14,888 bases of DNA from an uncultured Erysipelotrichaceae bacterium (GTDB lineage Bacteria > Bacillota_I > Bacilli_A > Erysipelotrichales > Erysipelotrichaceae). Made by a program: the position numbers and the translations under genes. Below are positions 8,133 to 14,888 of the stretch, one piece after another (the stretch's first letter is position 1; every line of letters starts with the position of its first letter). The stretch spans positions 1-14,888 of the forward strand of contig OMUX01000407.1 of the NCBI GenBank assembly GCA_900314345.1. Reading direction: 5' to 3'. The notes beneath the pieces are model-generated. The model searched no databases. It was not told the origin of the DNA and saw only the letters and a list, made by a program, of their open reading frames with translations.

Positions 8133-8164
8133 AAAAACTCACTTCCAGAGCGGAGTGAGTTTTT
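8133..8164. terminator. Bidirectional terminator between guaB and the DUF5662 gene
   Basis: AAAAACTCACT pairs with AGTGAGTTTTT around a short GC-containing apex. A-run and T-run flanks on both sides make it work in either direction. The TAA stop of the minus-strand gene (8163-8165) overlaps the right arm, and guaB ends 11 bases before the left arm. Confidence 0.85.
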
Positions 8165-8729
8165 ATAGCGGTTTGCCGTCTTTCAATGATTGTCTGATCA
8201 GGCGGAACGCTTCATCCTGTCCATTGTCCCTGACGATCTCCAGGATATGCTGCATCTCCTTTGCCGTCTCCGGATGCATGTACTTTCCTCCGTCATGGTT
8301 CATGAAGTAGTCCAGGGGATCCGAGCTCTTGTAGTCCTTACCATGGTAGGTCTCACAGGCTGCCACACGGTCGCAGATGCTTTCGATCAGATAATTGTAT
8401 GGCATGGGAACCGGCGACCATACCCCGTGCAGCGTGTCATACCAGTATTCCCAGTGGTGCTTGTTATGGCCCTTGTGGTGCAGCCACCCCTGGGAATAGC
8501 CATGCAGTTCCTTCTCATAGACATATGGAGAACGCCAGCCCTGGTAGTACTTCACACTCGGAATGAACTCGCTGGGGGAATACTTGGAAAGATCATGCGT
8601 CAGTCCCTGCCAGTACAGCCCGCAGGCAAAGCAATGCTTTCTGACAAGGGAGCGGTGATGGTGGACGGTACGGATATGTCCGGTGAGCCGCTTCCAGAAT
8701 CCAGGTTGTCTTTTTTCTTCTGACATCAT
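8163..8729 (-). CDS. DUF5662 family protein, possible HD-type metalloprotein
   Basis: About 187-188 residues, of unknown function. The family is recognised by THDLSKYSPSEF, VKYYQG, WLHHKGHNKHHWEYW and ICDRVAA, which I recall as DUF5662. Numbered from the ATG at 8726, there is a His cluster at 22-24, His44-Asp45, His83/84/87/90/91 and Asp119. The order H...HD...D resembles HD-domain metal ligands, but this is inference. No signal peptide or membrane segment is seen, so it is probably cytosolic. Two adjacent ATGs (8729 and 8726) are possible starts. The frame stays open to 8999, but that stretch would run through nusB and the promoters, so it is rejected. No Shine-Dalgarno sequence precedes either ATG, and the -10 box ends only 4 bases before the first, which suggests a leaderless mRNA. 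An ATG at 8753 (adding eight residues) is a less likely start. Confidence 0.8.
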   Translation of the reverse strand: MMSEEKRQPGFWKRLTGHIRTVHHHRSLVRKHCFACGLYWQGLTHDLSKYSPSEFIPSVKYYQGWRSPYVYEKELHGYSQGWLHHKGHNKHHWEYWYDTLHGVWSPVPMPYNYLIESICDRVAACETYHGKDYKSSDPLDYFMNHDGGKYMHPETAKEMQHILEIVRDNGQDEAFRLIRQSLKDGKPL

Positions 8730-8733
8730 GAAG

Positions 8734-8762
8734 ATTCTAGCTGAAAGCCGCATCAGAATCAA
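8734..8762 (-). promoter_or_regulatory. Promoter of the DUF5662 gene, apparently leaderless
   Basis: On the minus strand TTGATT (8762-8757) and TAGAAT (8739-8734) are exactly 17 bases apart. Transcription would begin 5-8 bases past the -10, which falls on the ATG pair at 8729/8726. Confidence 0.6.
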
Positions 8763-8792
8763 TGAATCAGACGTACGTGCAAATGTTTTGTA

Positions 8793-8801
8793 TGTTAGAA
8801 T
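8793..8801 (+). promoter_or_regulatory. Promoter of the nusB-recN operon, extended -10
   Basis: TGTTAGAAT is a TGn extended -10 box with TAGAAT at 8796-8801. There is no convincing -35; GTACGT lies at the 17-base position. Transcription is expected near 8808. GGAGGG at 8816-8821 sits 4 bases before ATG 8826. Confidence 0.55.
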
Positions 8802-8825
8802 AACGTAGAACTTGCGGAGGGAACA

Positions 8826-9203
8826 ATGAACCGTCATAAGGACAGAGAAAAAGCAATGATCAGCGTCTATCAGGATCTGGTCTACCCAAGGGATCCCGAA
8901 CAGCTGATTTCGGATAACTACAACCCCGATGAAATCAAGAAGGATGCATACTTCAGAAAGGTGATCACCACCGCCATTGACAATACGGACCGGTACCATG
9001 GCTATATCGACCAGGTGCTGAAGGACTGGTCGTTTGACCGTCTTGGCTACATAGAGCAGGCCATTCTTTTGTGCGGCTGCGCAGAGTTTGATCTCAAGGA
9101 AGTTGAAGCAGCCGTGATCATCGATGAATATGTCGAGCTTGCCAAGGAATACTGTGAACCGGATTCCTACAAGCTGATCAACGGAGTCCTGGACCGCATA
9201 TGA
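8826..9203 (+). CDS. nusB: Transcription antitermination factor NusB
   Basis: NusB binds BoxA RNA with NusE (ribosomal protein S10) to keep polymerase processive on rRNA operons. The protein has 125 residues, slightly shorter than usual, and is all-helical. The N-terminal REKAMISVYQ matches the RxxA...Y start of the family. The C-terminal part AAVIIDEYVELAKEYCEPDSYKLINGVLD is the most conserved stretch (AVxINExVELAK, KxxNGVLD). GGAGGG precedes the ATG. It is the first gene of the operon, and its TGA overlaps the xseA ATG as ATGA (9200-9203), so translation of xseA is probably coupled. Confidence 0.93.
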   Translation: MNRHKDREKAMISVYQDLVYPRDPEQLISDNYNPDEIKKDAYFRKVITTAIDNTDRYHGYIDQVLKDWSFDRLGYIEQAILLCGCAEFDLKEVEAAVIIDEYVELAKEYCEPDSYKLINGVLDRI

Positions 9204-10525
9204 ACAATGCAGTGACAGTCAGCGGACTGGTGCGCTATCTCAAGGCAAGGCTGGAAAATGATGCCAGACTGCAGTCTGTGATGGTGGAAGGGGAGATTTC
9301 CAACTTCAATGCCTACCGCAGCGGTCACTGGTATTTTTCCCTGAAGGACGCCAATGCCCAGATCAAGTGCGTCATGTTTGCCTACCAGAACAGACGCATG
9401 ACCTGGATGCCCAAGGACGGCGACAAGGTCATCCTCACCGGCAGCGTGAGCGTCTATGAAGGAAGAGGCGAGGTACAGCTGATGGTATCCGGCATGAAGC
9501 CGGCCGGCATCGGCGATCTCTACCTGCAGTTTGAAGCATTGAAGAAAAAGCTCAGCGAGGAAGGGCTGTTCGATGAGGAACACAAGAAACCAGTTCCCCG
9601 CTATCCCATGAAGGTATGCCTTGTCACAGGCAGGAATACCGCCGCAAGGGCGGATGTACTGACCACCATGGCCAGAAGATGGCCTGTGGCCAGGATTTCT
9701 GAATACCCCGTCCTGGTACAGGGAGAACAGAGTGCCCAGCAGATCATCCATGCCCTGAAGACAGTGGATCCCATGGGCTTTGATGTGATCCTGCTAGTCA
9801 GAGGCGGAGGCTCCATTGAGGACCTCTGGTCCTTCAATGATGAGACTCTTGCAAGAACCATCTATGCACTGCATACACCGATCATCACCGGTGTCGGACA
9901 TGAGATCGACTATACGATTGCCGATCTTGTCTCTGATCTCAGGGCACCGACACCAACCGGTGCAGCAGAGCGCTGCTCTCCGGATATCAAGGATGTCCTG
10001 CAGAACCTGGATGATCTGGAATTCCGCATGAACCGCAATGTGAACATGCGGCTTGATGCAGAACGTGAGAATCTCAATGCCCTTGCGGAAAAGCCGGTAT
10101 TTACAAAACCAGGAAGGCTGTATGAACAGAAGGCTGTGATGCTGGAATCACTGAAACAGCAGTTCATGCGGCAGATGAACACCAAGGCATCGGAGATGCG
10201 CAATCAGGTCGGCGGGTATCAGAACCGTCTGGTACAGAGCGGCACACGCATCGTCCATGACGCAAGGATGCGTCTGGAAGGGGATGCACAGCAGATGAAT
10301 CACGCAGTGGATGCGTATACAATGAAGAAGCAGGAACAGCTGAAACAGAATACCGGGCTGCTGGATGCCTACAGCCCTCTCAAGGTGCTGGAAAGAGGCT
10401 ACAGCATCACCACATCAGGCAAGGAAGTCATCCATTCTGTTTCACAGGTAAAGCATGGCATGGATCTTTCCATCCGGGTATCGGATGGTGTGATTCATGC
10501 AAAGGCACAGGAAGGAAACATCTGA
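9200..10525 (+). CDS. xseA: Exodeoxyribonuclease VII large subunit
   Basis: This is the catalytic subunit of ExoVII, which degrades single-stranded DNA from both ends. The protein has 441 residues, a normal length. An N-terminal OB-fold domain covers about 5-100 (VSGLVRYL, VEGEISNF, GHWYFSLKD, IKCVMF). The nuclease core has RGGGSIEDLWSFNDE at 201-215, GVGHEIDYTIADLVSDLRAPTP starting at 231, and a long helical, probably coiled-coil region after about 265. The usual TSPTGAAIRD segment reads TGRNTAARAD at 143-152, a divergent version. ATG overlaps the nusB stop by four bases. Its partner xseB follows after 2 bases. Confidence 0.96.
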   Translation: MNNAVTVSGLVRYLKARLENDARLQSVMVEGEISNFNAYRSGHWYFSLKDANAQIKCVMFAYQNRRMTWMPKDGDKVILTGSVSVYEGRGEVQLMVSGMKPAGIGDLYLQFEALKKKLSEEGLFDEEHKKPVPRYPMKVCLVTGRNTAARADVLTTMARRWPVARISEYPVLVQGEQSAQQIIHALKTVDPMGFDVILLVRGGGSIEDLWSFNDETLARTIYALHTPIITGVGHEIDYTIADLVSDLRAPTPTGAAERCSPDIKDVLQNLDDLEFRMNRNVNMRLDAERENLNALAEKPVFTKPGRLYEQKAVMLESLKQQFMRQMNTKASEMRNQVGGYQNRLVQSGTRIVHDARMRLEGDAQQMNHAVDAYTMKKQEQLKQNTGLLDAYSPLKVLERGYSITTSGKEVIHSVSQVKHGMDLSIRVSDGVIHAKAQEGNI

Positions 10526-10527
10526 TC

Positions 10528-10743
10528 ATGGCAAAGGCGAAGACATTTGAAGAATCCATGGAACGTCTGGAAGAGATCGTCAGCGAACTGGAAAAGAACG
10601 AAAGGCCGCTGGATGAAACCATCGCATTGTTTGAAGAAGGACTGAAGCTTGTCAAAAGCTGCGACAGCCAGCTAAAGAGCTTTGAAGCCAAGGTTGAGGA
10701 TCTGACAAAGAAGAATGCGGAGGAGACACCGGATGAACTTTGA
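10528..10743 (+). CDS. xseB: Exodeoxyribonuclease VII small subunit
   Basis: A small helical-hairpin protein of 71 residues that binds the coiled-coil arm of XseA and is needed for ExoVII activity. The family pattern is clear: FEESMERLEEIVSELE, then PLDETIALFEEGLKL and a second helix to LTKKN. Only two bases separate it from xseA. It has no strong ribosome site of its own, so coupling is likely. Its 3' end contains both the ribosome site and the start codon of the next gene. Confidence 0.95.
   Translation: MAKAKTFEESMERLEEIVSELEKNERPLDETIALFEEGLKLVKSCDSQLKSFEAKVEDLTKKNAEETPDEL
10719..10725 (+). promoter_or_regulatory. Ribosome binding site for ispA inside xseB
   Basis: GGAGGAG lies within the xseB coding sequence, 7 bases before ATG 10733. 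It rules out the in-frame ATG at 10715, which precedes it and would add six residues. Confidence 0.85.
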
Positions 10744-11569
10744 AGAGGAACTGAACAGGGCCATTGACCAGATCACGGACAGCCGCACCCGGGAAGCCAT
10801 GCGCTACAGCCTCCTTGCCGGAGGAAAGCGGATCCGTCCGAGCCTTCTGTTTCTGGCATTGAAGGGATACGGGAAAGATGAGGCAGAAGGCCTTCCTTTT
10901 GCCATTGCCCTGGAGATGATTCATACCTATTCCCTGATCCATGATGATCTTCCGGCCATGGACAATGATGATCTGCGCAGAGGAAGACCGACATGCCACA
11001 GGCAGTTTGATGAAGCCACGGCAATCCTTGCCGGGGATGGTCTTCTGACCTATGCATTCACCATGGCATCAGGTGCTGATGTACCGGCAGAGAAGAAAGT
11101 GAAGTGCATTTCGATCCTGGCGGAAATGGCCGGACCGGACGGCATGGTGTATGGACAGACGCTGGATATGGCAGAAGACAGCACCTATGACTTTGAAGCA
11201 CTGAAGAAAGTACATAAATACAAGACCGGATGCCTGCTTTCCGCACCGCTCATGATGGCGGCAGTGCTTGCAGACCAGGAGGATGCCGTGGTGGAGCACT
11301 GGCATGAAATCGGTGATACGATCGGTCTTGCCTTCCAGGTACAGGATGACATCCTGGATGTCCTGGAGACACCGGAACAGCTTGGCAAGAGCAATTCCGA
11401 TGAACGCAATGAAAAGGTGACAAGCGTCAGCCTGCTTGGCCTGGACAAGGCAGAACAGCTGATGGATTCTCTTTATGAAGAGAGCGAGAAGGAGATTGAA
11501 GAAGTCAGGGGATTTGAGGGAAAGGAACTCGTTGATCTGATCCAGGGGATTGCCACGCGGAAGAAGTAG
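10733..11569 (+). CDS. ispA: Polyprenyl (farnesyl/geranylgeranyl) diphosphate synthase
   Basis: It condenses DMAPP or GPP with IPP to make short-chain prenyl diphosphates. The protein has 278 residues. GGKRIRPS is at 30-37. The first Asp-rich motif DDLPAMD (71-77) has the two-residue insertion typical of bacterial (type II) farnesyl diphosphate synthases, and the second is DDILD (205-209). GQ (141-142), KYKTG (162-166) and FQVQDD (201-206) are also in place. The start overlaps the last 11 bases of xseB. It sits immediately before dxs, so the operon carries both the first MEP step and a chain-elongation step. Chain length cannot be fixed from motifs alone; C15 is most likely. Confidence 0.93.
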   Translation: MNFEEELNRAIDQITDSRTREAMRYSLLAGGKRIRPSLLFLALKGYGKDEAEGLPFAIALEMIHTYSLIHDDLPAMDNDDLRRGRPTCHRQFDEATAILAGDGLLTYAFTMASGADVPAEKKVKCISILAEMAGPDGMVYGQTLDMAEDSTYDFEALKKVHKYKTGCLLSAPLMMAAVLADQEDAVVEHWHEIGDTIGLAFQVQDDILDVLETPEQLGKSNSDERNEKVTSVSLLGLDKAEQLMDSLYEESEKEIEEVRGFEGKELVDLIQGIATRKK

Positions 11570-11580
11570 GAGGCAGCAGT

Positions 11581-13446
11581 ATGGACCTGACGGAAATCAA
11601 GAATCCTGAATTCCTGAAATCGATGAGTGTCAGCGAGATGAATGATCTGGCATCGGAAATCCGCACGTTTCTGATCCAGAACATCTCAAAGACCGGCGGA
11701 CATCTGGCAAGCAATCTTGGCGTCGTGGAACTGACCATAGCTCTGCACTATGTGTTCAATTCCCCGAAGGACAAGATCTTCTTTGACGTGGGTCACCAGT
11801 GCTATACGCACAAGATCCTCACCGGACGGGCAAAGGAATTCAATACCCTGCGCCAGTACGGCGGCATCTCCGGCTTTGAAAAGCGGAGGGAAAGCGAGCA
11901 TGATGTCTGGGAGGCAGGTCACAGCTCCACCTCCTTAAGCGCAGCCCTTGGCATGGCTGTGGCACGTGATCTGCAGGGACAGGATTATGATGTTGTGCCG
12001 GTGATCGGCGATGGTGCACTGTCCTCCGGCATGGCCATGGAAGCACTCAATGAGATCGGTTCCGAGAACCGGAAGATGATCATCATCTTCAATGACAACA
12101 ACATGTCCATCTCCCACAATGTTGGTGCCATGAGTCTTGGCTTTGCAAGACTGCGTGCCGGCAAGAGCTACAATGCCTTCAAGAACAACATGAAGTCCTC
12201 ATTGAACAACGATGAGTTCGGAAGGGTCATGTACCATGGCCTGAAGAACGTGAAGGACTACTTCAAGGATCAGCTGGTGGACCAGGGCATCTTCGGGGAT
12301 TTCAACCTGGAGTACATGGGACCGGTGGACGGACACAATATCCGTGATCTGATCCGTGTGCTGACCGTTGCCAAGGAACATGGCGGTCCTGTGGTGGTGC
12401 ACTGCATCACCCAGAAGGGAAGAGGATACGCACCCTGTGAGAACGACCGCAAGGGATACTGGCATGGCGTCGGTCCCTTTGATCCATCCACCGGCAAGCC
12501 ATTGCACGAAGTACCGGAAGGCTTCCTTTCCTGGAGCAGGCTCATGAGCAGCACGCTGTGCGAGCTTGCGGAACAGGATGAACGCATCGTTGCCCTGACA
12601 CCGGCCATGATCAACGGCAGTGCACTGGATGACTTCTTTGCAAGATATCCGGAGCGTGCCTTTGACTGCGGCATTGCCGAGGAACATACCGCAACATTCG
12701 CAGCTTCGCTTGCCTTGTCCGGCATGCGGCCTTACATGGCAGTGTATTCTTCCTTCCTGCAGCGAGCCTATGATCAGGTGAACCATGATATCTGCCGGAT
12801 GGATCTGCCGGTGATTCTGGGGATTGACAGAGCAGGACTTGTAGGAGAAGATGGAGAGACCCATCACGGCGTGTTTGACATCGGCTTCCTCAAGCCGATC
12901 CCCAACATCGTGATTGCCCAGCCAAGAAACGCCAGGGAAGCACGCAATATGCTCTGCAGCGCTCTCCAGCAGAACCACCCGTATGCCATCCGCTATCCAA
13001 GAGGCAATGTGGCATGCCGGGAAAAGACACCGTTTGAGCGGATTGAAACAGGCAGCTGGGAGGCATTGAACGAAAAGGATGACAACCAGGTCATCGTCAT
13101 GACCTACGGTCCGGATGTGGATGTGATCCTGAACAAGATCAAGGTCAATGACCTTAAAGCGGAAGTCATCAACTGCCGCTTCTTCAAGCCATTGGATGAA
13201 ACAATGATTGAACGGATTGCCGCAAGGCATCTGCCTGTCATCATCTATGAAACAGATATGAAGGAAGGGGGACTTGGTTCCTCCATCCTGGAATATGCAT
13301 GTGATCACCATCTTGCAATGCAGATCAAGCGGATCGGCATCGGGGATCACTATGTACAGCATGGCTCTGTTGCCTGTCTCCGCAGGGAACAGGGGATTGA
13401 TCTGAACACATTATATGAGGAGATTCAGAAGATTCTGAATAAGTGA
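11581..13446 (+). CDS. dxs: 1-deoxy-D-xylulose-5-phosphate synthase
   Basis: A thiamine-diphosphate enzyme that joins pyruvate and glyceraldehyde 3-phosphate, the first step of the MEP isoprenoid route; the product also feeds thiamine and pyridoxal synthesis. The protein has 621 residues, the normal size. KTGGHLASNLGVVEL is at 38-52, DVGHQCYTHKILTGR at 69-83, and the ThDP/Mg2+ motif GDGALSSG at 143-150, with NDNNMSIS ending it at 171-178. GPVDGHN is at 247-253, and GIAEEH (364-369) holds the catalytic Glu. GLVGEDGETHHG is at 419-430. AGGAGG precedes ATG by about six bases, and the gap from ispA is 11 bases. recN begins 7 bases after the stop. tlyA and argR, usually found here, are absent. Confidence 0.97.
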   Translation: MDLTEIKNPEFLKSMSVSEMNDLASEIRTFLIQNISKTGGHLASNLGVVELTIALHYVFNSPKDKIFFDVGHQCYTHKILTGRAKEFNTLRQYGGISGFEKRRESEHDVWEAGHSSTSLSAALGMAVARDLQGQDYDVVPVIGDGALSSGMAMEALNEIGSENRKMIIIFNDNNMSISHNVGAMSLGFARLRAGKSYNAFKNNMKSSLNNDEFGRVMYHGLKNVKDYFKDQLVDQGIFGDFNLEYMGPVDGHNIRDLIRVLTVAKEHGGPVVVHCITQKGRGYAPCENDRKGYWHGVGPFDPSTGKPLHEVPEGFLSWSRLMSSTLCELAEQDERIVALTPAMINGSALDDFFARYPERAFDCGIAEEHTATFAASLALSGMRPYMAVYSSFLQRAYDQVNHDICRMDLPVILGIDRAGLVGEDGETHHGVFDIGFLKPIPNIVIAQPRNAREARNMLCSALQQNHPYAIRYPRGNVACREKTPFERIETGSWEALNEKDDNQVIVMTYGPDVDVILNKIKVNDLKAEVINCRFFKPLDETMIERIAARHLPVIIYETDMKEGGLGSSILEYACDHHLAMQIKRIGIGDHYVQHGSVACLRREQGIDLNTLYEEIQKILNK

Positions 13447-13453
13447 AGAAGAT

Positions 13454-14888
13454 ATGATCAGACACCTGTACATCAAGGATTTTGTGCTTATCGATGAAGT
13501 GAACCTGGACTTTGAGCCCGGGTTCTCTGCATTTGTCGGAGAAACCGGCGCCGGGAAATCCATATTGATCGACGCCCTTTCCCTTTTAAGGGCAGACAGA
13601 GCCAGCAGCTCTTATGTCGCAAAGGACAAGGCAAAGGCCATTGTCGAGGGAACCTTTGATCTGACAAAAGATAAACACGCAGAATCCGTGATGGAGGATG
13701 CCGGATTTGAAGTGAATGAAGAGACGGTCTTCACAAGAGAGATCACCGCTTCCGGAAAGAGCACGGCAAGGATTGACCACCGCATTGTATCTCTGGCTCT
13801 CATGAAGGACATCCTTCGGGATGAGATGGATATCCATGGCCAGAGAGACAGCCAGTACCTCCTGAACAGCTCCATGCATGTCCATCTTCTCGACCAGTAT
13901 GTCTCTGATGACAAGCAGCTGCAGAAGACAAAGGATGCGTACAAGGCATGGAAACAGATCGTGGATGAAAGGGAAGCTGCCCTGAAGGAAACCTACAGTG
14001 AGAATGACCTGGAGTACTTCCGCTATGAAGTCCAGGAGATTGATGCCGCAAAGCTTTCCACAGGAGAGGAAGAGGAGCTGGAGGAAAAGGAGAAACAGTA
14101 CAAGGCTGTGAAATCCTCCTTTGACAAGCTGAACAGTATTCTCACGCTGTACGATGACTCCCTTGCCGGACCTTTGCATGAACTGAACCATCTCGTGCAG
14201 TCGCTGGATGCAGAAAGCCTTGAAAGTGTGAGAAGCGGGGTGAGCGACAGCTACTACACGCTCACCGATGCCCTGGAGACTTTACGGCAGAAACTGGATG
14301 AGATGGATCTTTCCGAAGATGAGATCAATGCCATGGAGGAACGTCTTTTCACGATCCAGAAGCTCAAGCGAAAGTACGGCCACAGCATTGCAGAAATCCT
14401 GGAAAAGCGTGAGGAGCTGCAGAAGCAGATCGATATCATCTCCCACAGACAGGAATACCTGGATGAGATGAATGCAAAGGCAGACAAGGCCTTTGCCGTG
14501 TACAAGAAGGAAGCGGACAGTCTGCATCATATCCGCACGAAGGCAGCTCCGAAGCTTGATGCGGAGGTTGCCAAGGCCCTCAAGGATCTTTCCCTGCCCA
14601 ATGCCCGGTTCCATACTGACATCAAGGATGCAGAACCTTCTTCCAATGGCAGCGACCATGTGGAATTCCTGATCTCCATGAACAAGGGAGAGGATCTTAA
14701 GCCATTGGCCAGGACAGCCAGCGGCGGTGAATTAAGCAGACTGATGCTTGGCCTGAAGGAAATCTTCTCGAGACTCCAGGGTATTGAGACCGTCATCTTC
14801 GATGAGATCGATACCGGTGTCAGCGGCCCTGTGGCTGAAGCCATCGGCCATAAGATGCAGTCCATTGCAAGGGACTGCCAGGTTTTTG
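13454..14888 (+). CDS. recN: DNA repair protein RecN (3' end outside window)
   Basis: An SMC-like ATPase acting early in double-strand-break repair. I translated the frame from ATG 13454 to the window end with no stop: 478 residues, against about 550-570 for the family, so roughly 80 are missing. The N-terminal part is IRHLYIKDFVLIDEVNLDF, followed by Walker A GETGAGKS (29-36). A coiled-coil region rich in Glu, Lys and Leu follows, then the ABC signature ASGGELSRLMLGLKEIF and Walker B ETVIFDEIDTGVSG. The ribosome site is weak (GAAGAAG). The start lies 7 bases after the dxs stop, so translation is probably coupled, and it belongs to the same operon. Confidence 0.95.
   Translation, partial: MIRHLYIKDFVLIDEVNLDFEPGFSAFVGETGAGKSILIDALSLLRADRASSSYVAKDKAKAIVEGTFDLTKDKHAESVMEDAGFEVNEETVFTREITASGKSTARIDHRIVSLALMKDILRDEMDIHGQRDSQYLLNSSMHVHLLDQYVSDDKQLQKTKDAYKAWKQIVDEREAALKETYSENDLEYFRYEVQEIDAAKLSTGEEEELEEKEKQYKAVKSSFDKLNSILTLYDDSLAGPLHELNHLVQSLDAESLESVRSGVSDSYYTLTDALETLRQKLDEMDLSEDEINAMEERLFTIQKLKRKYGHSIAEILEKREELQKQIDIISHRQEYLDEMNAKADKAFAVYKKEADSLHHIRTKAAPKLDAEVAKALKDLSLPNARFHTDIKDAEPSSNGSDHVEFLISMNKGEDLKPLARTASGGELSRLMLGLKEIFSRLQGIETVIFDEIDTGVSGPVAEAIGHKMQSIARDCQVF

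Noticed and set aside
8771-8778. ACGTACGT palindrome between the DUF5662 and nusB promoters
   Set aside because: Eight bases is short enough to occur by chance, and there is no second copy or known regulator to support an operator.
8730-8999. Extension of the DUF5662 gene upstream to an ATG at 8999
   Set aside because: It would run through the promoters and antisense to nusB, and the added residues match no part of the family. Homology begins at about the FWKRLTGHI region after 8729.

Overview
The window looks like the chromosome of a low-to-mid GC Bacillota (Firmicutes), possibly a gut member of the Erysipelotrichales. This rests on strong AGGAGG-type ribosome sites, a Gram-positive wall-anchored surface protein, a bacterial-type ProRS with editing insert, and the gene order nusB-xseA-xseB-ispA-dxs-recN, which is characteristic of this phylum. 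Base composition is near 50% GC by eye. Genus cannot be fixed from the sequence alone.

Layout. Positions 1-4679 (+) hold the 3' part of one very large surface adhesin. It has a beta-helix-like N-terminal part, three Spy0128/FctA-like isopeptide domains, six tandem repeats of about 100 residues, one further stalk domain, a decapeptide Pro/Thr linker, three sortase-motif-like peptides, a membrane segment and a basic tail. A hairpin terminator closes it. proS (4782-6494, -) follows, converging on it. It is divergent from guaB (6610-8121, +), and the two promoters lie back to back in 115 bases. guaB encodes an IMP dehydrogenase of an unusual type that closely resembles the enzyme of the protozoan Tritrichomonas foetus. 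A shared bidirectional terminator separates guaB from a convergent DUF5662-family gene (8163-8729, -), which appears to be transcribed leaderless. A divergent promoter then starts the operon nusB-xseA-xseB-ispA-dxs-recN (8826 to the window end, +), with overlaps or very small gaps between all genes. recN is cut by the window end.

How the genes work together. The operon joins transcription antitermination (NusB), exonuclease VII (XseA+XseB), isoprenoid synthesis by the MEP route (Dxs, then a short-chain prenyl synthase) and double-strand-break repair (RecN). folD, tlyA and argR, which interrupt this block in Bacillus subtilis, are absent here. proS, guaB and the DUF5662 gene are single-gene units. 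The surface gene is also separate from its neighbours, and no sortase gene is visible.

No intergenic gap exceeds about 115 bases. I saw no tRNA, rRNA, CRISPR array, insertion sequence or riboswitch. The most notable points are the trichomonad-like IMP dehydrogenase, the surface-protein architecture with its triplicated sorting-like motif, and the probable leaderless DUF5662 gene.
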